Assembly: GCA_951799405.1 (NCBI GenBank)
Contig: OX637350.1
Location: 9,223,852 to 9,287,851 of the forward strand
Origin: Agapetus fuscipes
Lineage: Eukaryota > Arthropoda > Insecta > Trichoptera > Glossosomatidae
Length of the DNA: 64,000 nucleotides
Direction: 5' to 3'
In this document: piece after piece, positions 34,966-46,000 of the stretch
Layout: each line of letters starts with the position of its first letter
Position numbering within the stretch: position 1 is the first letter of the stretch
Translations under genes and position numbers: made by a program
The notes under the pieces: generated by a model
What the model was told of the DNA's origin: nothing
Databases searched by the model: none
Seen by the model: only the letters and a program-made list of their open reading frames with translations

Positions 34966-35040
34966 ACTCTGAACCGAAAGTGATAAAATAACTGCAACCG
35001 CAGTTTTTATTAAACATAACCCGCTTAAAACCATAACAGT

Positions 35041-35280
35041 GTATAGCTGTAACTCTGTCTCCATTCCGCTAGGGGTGGCCAGATCCTCTGCAGAGCTGCC
35101 TCTATTTCTTCCTATCCTTACATACCTCTTTCAATTTATTCATTCCATCACCTTTTTCATGCATTTTCTTCGTTTACGCTCGCTTTGTATATCCCATTCA
35201 TTCACAATCTCCTCTATCTGATCACTCCATACTTTTCTCGGACGTCCCTTACCTATTTTTTCTTTCCTACTTCCTAATGT
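35041..35280 (-). mobile_element. LINE-C 3' end with RT C-terminus
   Basis: The minus-strand reading includes K-G-R-P-R-K-V-W-S-D-Q-I-E-E-I, the conserved GRPR...W box of RTE-like RT C-termini, then K-E-V-C-K-D-R-K-K and the same R-G-S-G-H-P stop region as the other LINE-C copies. The hexamer tail is reduced to about one unit at 35041-35055. Confidence 0.75.
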
Positions 35281-35394
35281 AATGCTCACAATATGTTTTA
35301 CTTGTACATAGCACTCACATTATGTAACATATTTGTATATATGTACAGAAATAGAAATCTGTAGGTAATGCAATAAAAGCAGATTCCATTTGGC

Positions 35395-35630
35395 GGCCTT
35401 CATCAATACCCTCGTTCGTTTTGGACAGACATTTTGATCGCGCCCTCCCTGTGCCGTGAGCGGGGAATAGATATTGGCCTTAATGCCTCCAAATGAATTT
35501 ATTTTAAAAGCTTTTTAATAATCAGGCCGCGGTGCCTTCAACCCTTTCAGGAAATCAATACGAAGGCACACCACAATCTGGTGCGGCCGTTGAAATATTT
35601 CACAGAGTTCTAGTCGGCGGCAATGATTGC
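35395..35630. other. Balanced-composition block, candidate conserved non-coding element
   Basis: GC-richer than its flanks, without a frame or repeat match. It includes 'aaatgaatttattttaaaag' between GC-rich segments. Confidence 0.25.
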
Positions 35631-35769
35631 TTTTCAAAGGATTAACTTTCAAATTTCAATATTATACCTAACATTGTGTTACAAAACAAAAGATGTATTC
35701 TAGTACGAATTTGTACAGGTTTTTTTAATGTGGAAAATAATTCAATTTCTGAGTTTTGAGGTTTGCAGT

Positions 35770-35885
35770 TTTAAGTATTGAAGGAGGTATGTAAGGATAG
35801 GAAAAAATGGAGGCAACTCTGCAGAGGCTCTGGCCACCCCTAGCGGAATGGCGACAGAGTTACAGTTACAGTTACAGTTACAGTA
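35770..35885 (+). mobile_element. LINE-C 3' tip with (ACAGTT)n tail
   Basis: The plus-strand reading K-E-V-C-K-D-R-K-K-W-R-Q-L-C-R-G-S-G-H-P is followed by a stop and a tail of four TTACAG units (35859-35885). Only the last 110 or so bases were inserted. Confidence 0.85.
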
Positions 35886-35961
35886 GATTTTAGTGAGGAA
35901 GATTTTATTTATTGATTCACCAAAATGGAGAAACAATACTTAGTACATTTTCAATCAATAA

Positions 35962-36212
35962 TCTTAAATCTAAGTTGCAAAGATATGTTGACATCTAAGA
36001 TTAATATTAATTGCATGCCCCCAAACAGACACGTGTAAGTTTGCGCTTACATATGCTGCACGTGTCCTTTCAAATTAAAATCCAAGCCTCAAATGAGCCT
36101 ACACCCTGCAACTTTTGCCGACCTTCTCTGAAACAGGGGTGACATTGGTACAGTAAAACACTTTTTACAGTATGAACGGTTAGCTTCATACCAACCTATG
36201 AGCCAAGGAATT
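35962..36212 (-). mobile_element. LINE-A 3' segment, full length, old copy
   Basis: Minus-strand copy from 'ttccttggctcataggttgg' at the right end to 'aacttagatttaag' at the left. Confidence 0.8.
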
Positions 36213-36849
36213 GGACTCCAAGCAGGGGACCATAATTTAAGACCATACAAAATTCTAAATACCTATATGTAATCGTATTGTTTGTTTGAATTTTATTTTT
36301 TTGCTTTTTAAAAACAGTTTCCTAGTTTTTCAGATCCCCTATGGAGAATAAAAACAAAACTGGCAGTTCCAAGAACCACCATATTTCTCCCTACAATGTC
36401 TCAAACAAAACCGACTCCAGTCATTCCATTCCAAATGAAGCTGTCAGCGGCAAGCGGCCCTTCATACAACCCGAGTCCGCCAGGCTTTCATCCCGATGAA
36501 ATATTTCCATTTTTATAAGCGCGTTCCTTTCAAATGGAGTTTTAAAGAAATGTGTCAAATTTCAGAAAGTTGTGTATTAAAATTAATGAGAAATTATTAC
36601 GGTGAAAAAACATTTTTCTTGAACAGGTTTTCAAAACAAGTGGTATTTCTACAAGGGTTGTAGTGAACAACGATATTTTTATTATGTAACATTATGAACT
36701 GTTTATTAAACGACACACTTTATTTACTTACAAATGTTGATTCTTTTAATTCAAGCCCATCATATTTGAGATCACTTACCTGAAACAAAAATGAAAAAAA
36801 ACAATTAGAATTACAAAAATAGGAAAACATCAAACTCTTTTTTTATAAT
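36213..36849. other. Balanced block at 36395-36530, otherwise nothing
   Basis: 36395-36530 is GC-richer and frame-free; the rest is AT-rich. Confidence 0.25.
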
Positions 36850-37394
36850 ACACCAGCGAGTTGTGGTGTGACTATAAAGCACAAAGCATGAACGAGATGA
36901 GAGTCTGCTACAACATGGGCTACAGAGCATTGTTACGACTGCGGAAGAGCTGTAGTGCGAGTGGGATGTTTGTGGCGGCTCAACTACCCTCCTGGAATGG
37001 GTTGCTGCGAACCCGAATGGCTGGGTTCAGAGACAGAATTGAATCCAACAAAAACTCTCTGATCGTAGCAATCAGAGGCCTGAAATGGGAGTTGGGCATA
37101 TGGCGTCATTGGGCAAGGAACTTCAAGCTTACGTAGCCTTTTTTCCCTGTTTAATATGTTCCTGATATTCTAATGTACAATGACCATGTATTTCTCTTTT
37201 CTTTCACTGTTTAACTATATATTTTGTTTGCTCTTTTTTCTCATATATTTCAACACATATTTTCATGTTTCTACATTTTTGTAATTTTCTATGCACTTTT
37301 TCTATTGATGTATTATTTTTTTATGGCTAGTCATGTATTGCACCCTCCACATGACTAAGCTGGAATAAACGCATATTATTATTATTATTATTAT
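36850..37394 (+). mobile_element. LINE-D: CR1/Jockey-like RT C-terminus with (ATT)n tail
   Basis: The frame from 36861 to 37136 reads R-V-C-Y-N-M-G-Y-R-A-L-L-R-L, then S-C-S-A-S-G-M-F-V-A, then F-R-D-R-I-E-S-N-K-N-S-L-I. This matches the remembered pattern (R-x-x-YN...SAsxMF...fxxRlexsxN) at the very end of many CR1/Jockey-type LINE proteins. A stop at 37134-37136 is followed by a 3' UTR, a possible AATAAA ('ctggaataaacgc') and an (ATT)n tail at 37373-37394. It is 5'-truncated, with no catalytic RT domain. Confidence 0.7.
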
Positions 37395-37735
37395 ACCGTC
37401 AAATAAATGCAACACTTTTTTTAACATTCTACACCATATACCAAGCGTCTCTCAAACAACCTAAAGACATAAATAAATGTTATATAATATATATTTTTCA
37501 AATAAATTCGGTGGAATTCCTCTGTTTTCAAAACACAAATTTAAATTTTCGTACTTTTATCTCTGAACTACAAATATAGATTCTTTATTTATTCCAGCTT
37601 TAGTCCAGTCGATGCTTTTAAGAAACCTTCACTTTTAATACTTTAATTTTTGCTATTCCATTGAAAGTAAACACAAAGTTCTTCGAAGATAATCTGTACT
37701 TATTAGAAGATGATTTGGAGAATTTTTGAAGTCGT

Positions 37736-38018
37736 TTGGATGGCTTGACTTTGGTTAATATAAGTACACGCAGTATTCTTCAGTTCTTCGGACACGTTGT
37801 CCGTGGCAATGAGAATAACCTAGAACGACTGGTCGTAATCAGTGGCATGGAAGGGAAGAAAGGAAGAGGAAGATTTGACCCATCAAGTGAAGACAGCATC
37901 AGTTCCTCGATGGTTGAAGCCCTGCGGGCATCACAGTCAAAAGAGAAGTGGAGAAGAGTGGTTGCTTCCACACGGGTCACAACACTCAGCAATCAAGAAC
38001 AATATTAAGAAGAAGAAG
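37736..38018 (+). mobile_element. LINE-E: RTE-like RT C-terminus, frameshifted, (AGA)n tail
   Basis: One frame reads I-L-Q-F-F-G-H-V-V-R-G-N, then E-R-L-V-V, then G-K-K-G-R-G-R. The next frame supplies T-H-Q-V-K-T-A-S. The first frame resumes with M-V-E-A-L-R-A-S-Q-S-K-E-K-W-R-R-V-V. Together these match the FGHvxR...GkrgRGR...AxdrxxWR ending of RTE-type LINEs, broken by small indels. It ends in an AGAAGAAGAAGA tail near 38008-38018. Confidence 0.7.
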
Positions 38019-39087
38019 ATGATCTTGACACTATGCACACATTAACTAGCACACCGATACAACGTTAGATAGTACTTGGAAAGGGCGTTGTCTGTTCCCA
38101 GGCAAAGCACTCGGCCATTTGCTTGGTCACCTCACACACAGCTGACCTAACATACGACGTCAAAGCTTATGTCTATATAGAACATACGTCATTGTAAACA
38201 TAAGGCTTAACCAACAAAACAGATAAACCTTAAAATATCGTTGCAAGTTGTAAATAACTTTTGTGCAATTTCACAACACTTTCGCCACTATACAAAAGGG
38301 AAACTGTAGATTATGAGAAAGAAAAACTTAACAAAATAATATTGAATAATAGAAAATCTCAAGGAAAACTTTGATTTCTAAACGTTGCAAATAATCTACT
38401 AAAAGTTTACGTGAGGCTCAGTAACAATCACAAGGAAATGGTGTATTATTTCCAAAACAACCTTGTGTAGAGGAAGGAGACTTAGCAGAAACAAACTAAA
38501 CATCTCAATGTTTATTATTTTTGTAAACAATTTTTCAAATGAATTAGTAATTAAATGACAAAAAAAAGCTTTACGCGAATCGAGATTTTTTTTTTAATTC
38601 ACAGGAGACAATTAAAAATGTTTGGTTTGATATGGAAAATCTTAAATTCATTTTCTTAAATCATTGAAATTCTTCACGTGCACACATAATTTCGTCATCT
38701 TTTGGATCAAACGGCGACAAATCCATTGGTATCCAGAGTTTAATATAAAAAAGCCAAATGTTTAAAATACGTCACCTGCATGAAGGAATACCTTTTGATA
38801 GTATTAAAGCATACTATCGGCGTCAGTTGTATCATACAAAAATTTGAATGGATTGTAAACACAGGTTTTAACCTGTATCTAACATCAGAGGTTACTCGTT
38901 ACTAAGCTTATGAAACATTTACAAACTGATACAAAAGCCTTACTCTCAACAACATGCACTGTGCGTCCATATCCCACACAACCTAAGCACGCTGGTAGGC
39001 GAAGTTGAACAAGCGACGCCCTCTAAGCAAAGTTGTCAGAGGCCCATTGTCGTCCAGTGACGTCATTGTCCGAGCGGCTACTTCCAG
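38019..39087. other. No recognisable feature
   Basis: AT-rich; nothing identified. Confidence 0.4.
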
Positions 39088-39237
39088 TACCCCAAGCATA
39101 CAACTTAACGTTTAGACTCAAGCATAGCGTTTCACCAAAAAATGTACTGAAAGTAAAACACTGTCTCTTGTGAGCGTTCAAGTTTTTTGGTGAAACGCCG
39201 TGGTTGAGTTTGAACGGACTGTTTTTGACTTGAGGTC
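39088..39237. mobile_element. Palindromic MITE-like element, well-preserved
   Basis: The left arm TACCCCAAGCATACAAC, then 'catagcgtttcaccaaaaaa', faces the right arm 'ttttttggtgaaacgccgtg' and 'gacttgaggt'. The centre is 'aacactgtctcttgtgagcg'. Confidence 0.75.
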
Positions 39238-40472
39238 CAGGAGTATTCATGCGCATGTTGGTTGCAGCGCATGCTGGGTGCTATGCGAAATGCATTAGGA
39301 TTTGTCGTGGCCATTGTGCGAGCGTGTGCCACGAGCGGTTTTTGAATACAAACCCGTTTGTCAACACTTGCGACACCCCAGGCTAAGCGCTTTGTAAAAG
39401 GAAAGCTGCATAGTGTATGAGAGAACGTTTCAAGTGCTTATTAATATTAATTGGAATAGTTTTAAAATGCATGTGCGATGTAAATGTTCAGCTTTAATTT
39501 GTAATCAAAGTTTCAAAGACAACTCACGAGTATGAGAAAAGTGACTTAAATTTGAATACAGTTTTATTTTTCTACCGGGAAAACGTCACACGTCTATGGA
39601 ACTGCAGTCCTAGGCAAATATTGGTTTTCTTTTTCCCCGGCAAACCGGCCATGTAACATCAAAACTTATTATCTTAATTACTATCTTATTATTAAAACTT
39701 AAGGTTATACGAGAGTTTAAGAAGATTATTAATATCGGGACTAAAGAACCTCTTTAATTGTTTTATGAAACTAAAATCGTAATTTTATGTCAAATAACTT
39801 TGACTCATCATGATTAGATGGCGTTACTCCCCAGCGTTTTAGTTTTTATAAACTTTTGGATAAACGCTATGGTTGTGTAAACGCTTTTAGAATTCACCGG
39901 TAGGGCTTAGAAACTTTTCTTAGCCATTTTGTGTTTCTTTTTCATAATACATCAAAAAAATCCTGACTTTAATTAAAAGCAATAAGTTGTACATTTTTAA
40001 AATAAAAGTATTTACTTTATTTCGAAATAAATTAATTTATTATTTGTTACACATTTCATTTTTCACAAAATTGTATAGAAAGTAACACAACGCTCCTTGA
40101 GAGCGTTTTACTTTTTATATAATTAATTGTGAATCTTCAGATAAAAGATTCAGCACACATAATAGTGTTGTATGAGTGTTGTACACAAACTGTAACAATT
40201 TATTGCATCTTGAATACAAACACGGATTTGTGTGCAGAGCATTATTTTTATTTACCAGTGCGACGTTCTGCTGTTCTGCCCTGCTTACCAAAAAGGAAGT
40301 ATCTGCAAAATATTTGTTTTGAGATAATCTACTTCAAACTTGAGTTTGTTGGGCTAACTTATTTAAATTTAAAGATTTCAGTTTCAATTTTTTACCATGG
40401 TTTTTGTGAGTGACCTTTTACGTATAACTATTAAAAAATATGAAAATAAATTAAAAATTCATAAAATTATAA
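39238..40472. other. Fragments of the palindromic family, otherwise nothing
   Basis: 'ggataaacgctatggttgtg' near 39857 and 'acaacgctccttgagagcgt' near 40087 look like arm and centre of the palindromic element. I could not define full copies. Confidence 0.35.
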
Positions 40473-40523
40473 CACTTACTGCTTTTTGGTTATAAGGAAA
40501 ACTAAGCATAAAAGCAGTAAGTG
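40473..40523. repeat. Perfect 14-bp hairpin
   Basis: CACTTACTGCTTTT (40473-40486) faces AAAAGCAGTAAGTG (40510-40523). 'ggcagtaagtgc' recurs at about 40565. Confidence 0.7.
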
Positions 40524-40675
40524 ACAGATACTACTTTTTTTCTTAGCAAATGTACAATTACAGAGGCAGTAAGTGCTTTATTTCTGCTTAAAGTGATTTT
40601 TATAGCAATGAAACAAAGCAGGTTAACTTAAATAATTTACTTATCTAATCTAAGCTGCAGAGATTTTTATCAATT

Positions 40676-41158
40676 CTAATCTAATCTAATGTAAGTTGCA
40701 AAGATATGTTACATTGGAGATTCACATTACATGCATTCTCACAACCAGACACGTACAAGTTTGCGCTTGCACATGCCTCATGTGAACCTACAACATAAAA
40801 ACCAAATCTCAAATGGACATACACCCTGCAACTCTTGCCGTCCTTCCCTGAGACAGGGGTGATATTGGCAAATTGAACCATTTTTACAGCATGGGTGGTC
40901 AGCCGCATACCAACCTATAAGTCAAGGAACATACACGACAATTTAAATCAATAAATAATCATTTCTATGGACATCAAAACTAAAACAAATTCCAATTTTA
41001 TAAACCCAAGCCGCCAACATTACAGATCAACCGCCATTTCTATCTTTCCTTAAGCGCCCTTGGGGTGGCTAGTGCCACTAAACGGCGCTGTATACAAATT
41101 GTCCAATTATTATTATTATTATTATTATTATTCCTTACATACTTCTTTCATTTCCTCC
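40676..41158 (-). mobile_element. LINE-A with RT C-terminus, interrupted by LINE-B
   Basis: On the minus strand, 41158-41131 plus 41052-41010 give L-E-E-M-K-E-V-C-K and then K-W-R-L-I-C-N-V-G-G, stop. An AT-rich spacer follows, and then the young-type LINE-A 3' segment (40929-40690) and a (GATTA)n tail. The spacer aligns with that of the copy at 1.3 kb ('agttttgatgtccata'). A second short tail-like piece lies at 40644-40675. Confidence 0.85.
41053..41130 (+). mobile_element. LINE-B 3' tip inserted into LINE-A
   Basis: A 78-bp insert, 'agcgcccttggggtggctag' to '(ATT)n', flanked by TTCCTTA at 41046-41052 and 41131-41137. It is a very short 5'-truncated LINE 3' end. The (ATT)n tail fits target-primed reverse transcription. 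Only its 3' UTR is present, so no clade can be assigned. Confidence 0.75.
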
Positions 41159-41271
41159 AGTCTTTGGTAAAGGTTTATGAATTTTTCATCTCAGCGAAGA
41201 GCAAATTTGAAAATATAAATGGTATATTTTTTGTGCTCCGCCGGGATTCGAACCCACGCCCTTCCATTCTT
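41159..41271 (-). mobile_element. 5S/tRNA SINE, middle part
   Basis: On the minus strand a canonical B box 'gggttcgaatccc' leads to 'ggcggagcacaaaaaatata' and then the body to 'cataaacctttaccaaaga'. The A box, the 5S part and the 3' core are missing. Confidence 0.75.
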
Positions 41272-41554
41272 GCCACATATACTTTCTTCGTCAGTCTTTC
41301 CTCATTCATTCTCTCCATATGCTCAAACCATCGAGTATGTAGTAGTTATGTAATATTATATAGAAAGAAGTACTTAAGCAAAATATTATTTTTTTTGAGA
41401 TACGAGGTTTTGAAAGTAAGGCGACGATATTCTGACACCGCGAAATAATTTATGTTTTGCCAATGAATCTTTCTAGTGGAATACCTGTATATACGTATTT
41501 TACTAAACCACAGCCACTCGTGCATTTCCGTCGATATACGAAGATATACGAGTA

Positions 41555-41707
41555 TACCCGAAGTGTAAAATTCTCGTAACTATAGGAAATAGACCGCATG
41601 CTAAAAATGTATCGAATCTTAAACAGCATCTCGAGCTGGCGTTTTGGTTTTCATGCATTTTTGTACCTGTTTGGTCCAGTTTTAACGTAAACGCTTGAAC
41701 TCCGTTA
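41555..41707. mobile_element. Palindromic MITE-like element
   Basis: The left end TACCCGAAGTGTAAAATTC and the right end 'aacgcttgaactccgtta' are eroded terminal repeats. The centre is 'aacagcatctcgagctggcg', flanked by inverted 'gcatgctaaaaatgtat' and 'catgcatttttgta'. Confidence 0.6.
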
Positions 41708-42290
41708 CACCTAAATTTCGGACTCATGATTTTTTGGTCAAAAACGGAGGAGATATTATATTTAAAGCCAGTTCACGAATCCGCCACAGTTTATCCGTGG
41801 CGCCAAAGACTGGATCATTTTTTGTATGAAAATCTTTCTTTTTCCATTATTAATTATAAATTAGAGGAGAAAAAATAAAACAAGTAATGCATTGAAAACA
41901 TAAAAAATATCACTTCAAATCCTAAAAGGAAAATAAACCATTAAAAGACGACTTTAGCTACAATATCGTATGCAAAATTTGGGTACTTTTTAAATAATCA
42001 TAAAAAATCAACGAAAATTAAAAAAAAACAACTAACAAGTAGAAAAAATAAAACTAATCAAAATGAATGTTTTGAAATAAAAAAAAGTTAGGATTTATTC
42101 ATAAGAACAGTGGAAATCTCCATTTAAGGTATCTCCGTAAATAAAATTATTTTGAATTGGTATTTTATGGAAAAAAATACCTTATTTTATGTGTTAATTT
42201 AAACTGGAGAAAAAATACTGCCTTACCATTCAAAATATGGGTTATTTCGGTCATCAAAGTTGGGCGCGCTGACCTCTCAATCACCCTTAA

Positions 42291-42366
42291 GATCAAAAGA
42301 GGCGAAAACGTTTGACAAAGTAGAATATAAAAGTGAATTTAAACTGCGTTTTATTTAATTAATATC
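42291..42366. mobile_element. Fragment of the 19.4-kb short element at the LTR element's target
   Basis: 'gatcaaaagaggcgaaaacg' and 'aaaagtgaatttaaactgcg' resemble the right half of 19397-19578. The LTR retrotransposon inserted at its edge. Confidence 0.4.
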
Positions 42367-42371
42367 GAAAC

Positions 42372-42604
42372 TGTAATGTATAATTATGATATGATTATTT
42401 AGAGTAGGTAATATCATATATAAGGTAATGTATTATTGTAATATAATATTATTAGAGATTATTATTGCTTCACTGAGCAGTCTGGTTTTGTCTCTCGCCT
42501 TGTAAACACTGAAATGGAATAATACATCACATTGAAACCAAGACTCATCTGTTCGTCTGATTGATATCCCCCATCCACAATAAACATCCCCAAAATACAT
42601 CACA
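42372..42604 (+). repeat. 5' LTR
   Basis: TGTAATGTATAATTATG...ATCACA, 233 bp. AATAAA at 42579-42584 is 20 bases before the end and may serve as the poly(A) signal. TATA-like sequence is present but too AT-rich to choose a promoter. Confidence 0.95.
42579..42584 (+). promoter_or_regulatory. LTR poly(A) signal AATAAA
   Basis: Present at the same offset (207) in both LTRs; the 3' copy is at 47381-47386. Confidence 0.6.
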
Positions 42605-42605
42605 G

Positions 42606-42620
42606 TGGCGCAGTCAGGAT
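42606..42620 (+). other. Primer binding site, tRNA-Ser type
   Basis: TGGCGCAGTCAGGAT starts one base after the LTR. The first ten bases equal those remembered for the tRNA-Ser site of Drosophila 17.6/297-type elements (TGGCGCAGTC, then GGTAGGAT). The following AGGAT would fit after loss of three bases. Confidence 0.75.
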
Positions 42621-42759
42621 AAAGAAGAACCATATAAAACGGGATAAAAAAATTTTTTTTTGGAAGAAATAAAATAATATTGTTGCAAGAGCAACATGTG
42701 GGAATCTTCGAGAAGGAAGAAGGATCTGAAGACTGAGGATCACGAAGCCAGCTGAGGCG

Positions 42760-42990
42760 AGGTTGCTGCAGGGAGAACTGGAAGAAGTCTGAAGAGAAGG
42801 AGCGGTTTTCTTCAAGAGGAAGAGAACTCACGGAGCCAAGAGGAATCGCTGCAGGGAGTTACTGCAGCGGTTTTCTTTTCAAGAGGAGAGGATCCAACTG
42901 GGGCGGAGTGCTGCAGGGAGTACTGCAGGAGCTGGGAGCCTTGAGGGTCATTTTCCTGGAGGTGACTGCTGCAGGGAGTGGAAGCCACTT
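42760..42990 (+). repeat. GCTGCAGGGAG repeats in the retroelement leader
   Basis: GCTGCAGGGAG occurs at 42765, 42848, 42910 and 42968 with spacings of 83, 62 and 58 bases. Surrounding 'cggttttctt' and 'caagagga' words also repeat, so the leader is an imperfect tandem array. The site is typical for packaging or translation signals, but the function is unknown. Confidence 0.8.
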
Positions 42991-43076
42991 TCTGAGGGTC
43001 ACGTAGGCGTTTCCTGGACTGTCGGACGCAGAAGCAGATAAGATTTTTGTTTTCTTTCTTTCTGCCGTTTCAGACT

Positions 43077-46000
43077 ATGGAGGGAACACTGAGGAGTCTA
43101 AGTCCTTTTTGCCATAGGACTGGAGATTGGGATGTCTTCAGACTTCGGCTCGACCAAGTCCTCATTTTGTATGATGAGAAGTTTTTAACTGAAGAACGCA
43201 GAAGGGCTGTTCTATTATCGTCTCTCACCAGGGAGACTTTTCAGACGGTGTCTGATCTATGTTTTCCGAAAAAGATTTCGGAGGCAAAATTCGAGGAGTT
43301 GATTGATATTATTGGGGGTCATTGTGGGGTAAAAAAAAATATATTTGAGTATAGGGAGTCATTTTATTCATGTAAACAGCTCGAAACCGAGTCAATTAAG
43401 GATTATATAGCTAGATTGAAAAAAATTGCGGTAGACTGTAAATTTGAGAATAGATTGGAGGCAAATTTGAAGGATATATTTTTAATAGGTATCAGACAGA
43501 ACAAAATAAAGCAGAGAATATTTTTAAAAGCAATGGAATTGAAATTATCTGAATGTGTAGAATTAGCGAGAACAATGGAACATTTGTGTGGTCAAAACAA
43601 TTCAGAAAGTATAAATTTAATGAGTTCGTGTAATTCGAGGGATTCCACAGAAACTCGGAAGTCAAGGGATAGACAGCGAAATTCTGAAATCAAGCGAAAT
43701 AATTCAAATGATAGTAAGAAATCTATTTTTAGACATGCAAGTATTTCAAGTGATAGGAATAATAATTATAAATGCTTTAACTGTGGTAAATTCGGTCATA
43801 AACAAAATGCATGCAAGTTTTTAAATAAAAATAATAATAATATTAAATGCTTTAAATGTAACAAATCTGGTCATTATGCAAATAAATGCAAGTTTCGAAG
43901 AATAAATACAATAATGGCCATTAATGAGATGGATGGTCCCATTTTTTTAAACGTAAAGGTAAATGATACAGATCTAAAAATGATTTTAGATACGGGTTCT
44001 GGGGTGACTATTATTCCTTGGCACATATTTAATGAACATTTTTCAAATATTAAGTTAGAACATTGTGATTTGAAATTATCAAGCTATGATGGTACTCAAC
44101 TACAAGTAAAAGGTCGTAAGTACATGAGAGTAGAATATCAAGGAAGTAAAGAGTACATAGAAATAATTGTTGTATATAAAGGGTCGTCTTCTTTATTAGG
44201 TCGGAATTTTTTGAATACTTTTAAAATAAATTCATTCAATGTTAGCGATAATATTTATTCAGTAGGAAATAATAATACGAATTATAATGCAGATTTTTTT
44301 TCTAGTATGAGAAAAAAATATCCAGCTGTTTTTGAGAGTAAAGCAGGTACTTTTAAAAATTTTGAAGCGGAGATAGAAGTTATAAAAGACTTTAAGGCAA
44401 AATTTGTTAACCCGAGGCCAATTCCTTTTAATTTGAGAATAAGGGTAGAAAAAGAAATAGATCGCATGTTACAAGAAGGTATTATTGAGAAAGTAGAGAC
44501 TAGTGAAATGGCAAGTCCAATAGTGATTGTGAAAAAAAAAAATGATGAAATCAGAATATGTGCCGATTTTAAAAATACTTTGAATCCAATGTTAAAAAAA
44601 ATAAAGTACCCGTTACCTAGAGTAGAAGATTTAATAAATAGAGTAAATGGAGCAAAATTTTATGCAAAATTAGATTTGAGAAATGCTTTTTCTCAAATAA
44701 GGTTGTCGGAGGAGTCGAGAAATCTTTGTGTGATTTCGTCACCATTTGGGTTATTTAGGTACAAGGTACTTCCTTTTGGTCTCACGACGTCACCAGCGAT
44801 ATTTAGCAGAGCTTTATATTCGGCAATTCAAGGGTTGGATGCGATAGCATTTATGGATGATTTGTTAATTTATGGGAATACATTGCAAGAATTGGAGAAG
44901 GCAACGGAAGAGGTAATTAAGCGTTTAGAACGTAGTGGATTTAGTGTTAATTTACAAAAATGTGAATTTGGGTTGACAGAAGTTGAATATTTGGGATTTC
45001 AAATATCGAGGGATGGTGTGAAACCACTTCAACATAAAGTTGAAGCTATAAAAAACTTGAAAACTCCAAGTGACATATCGGAGGTACGCTCTTTTTTAGG
45101 TGCAATAAATTATTATAGAATTTTTATAAGAGATTTAGCTAGCGTTTTGCAGCCGTTGTACAAACTATTAGAAAAAGGAGCAAAATTTAGCTGGACAAAA
45201 GAATGTCAATTAGCTTTCGATAAAGTAAAAGCTATTTTAGTCTCCGATAGGATTCTGGTACATTATAATCCAGAGTTACCGGTGAAGGTAATTACTGACG
45301 CAAGTGACCAAGGTCTATCGGCGATAATTTGTCATCAATACGAGAACGGATTAGAAAGACCAATTGCGTATGCGAGTAGAACTTTGTCGAATACAGAGAA
45401 AAAATATTCTATTTTAGATAAAGAGGCATGTGCTATTATATTCGCATTAAAAAAGTTTTTTCAATATATTTATGGGAGGCAGTTTATTCTAGTTTGCGAC
45501 AACAAGCCATTGGTTCACATTTTGGGTGAACATAAAAACATACCTATACTGGCAGCTAATAGATTACAAAGATATGCATTAATTTTGCAAGGATTTGATT
45601 ATACTATTGAATATGTTCCGTCAAAGGATAATAAAGCAGATTTTTTGTCGAGGTTACCAATGAGTAGTACGGATAATGAGGGGGAAGATAATATTGAGAT
45701 CATAAATGAGATAAACATTGAGGACGTTGAAAGAGAATTTTTAAACTGTATTGCAGTAGAAACAAATTTAAATGTAGAATGCATCAAGAAAGCATCTCGT
45801 AATGACAAGGTCATTTGTGAGATAAAGGAGTATTTAAAAACAGGGTGGCCAAATAAATCCAAAATGACAAATGGATTGGTAAAATGGTGGTTTTTAAGAG
45901 AAAAGTTAAGCGAATCAAATGATTGTTTATTTTATGAAAACAGATTGGTAATACCATTGGCATTAAGGGAAGATATTTTGAAGTTTATTCACAAATCTCA

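Noticed and set aside
37736..38008. A host protein-coding exon
   Set aside because: The peptide matches an RTE-type RT C-terminus, is frameshifted, and is followed by a LINE-like AGA tail.
41065..41448. A 127-codon plus-strand frame
   Set aside because: It runs through a LINE-B tip, its (ATT)n tail and a SINE fragment, so it is a composite of repeats.
43047..43076. Ten extra residues at the start of Gag-Pol
   Set aside because: The open frame begins with TTG here. The first ATG is at 43077 and fits a Gag start.
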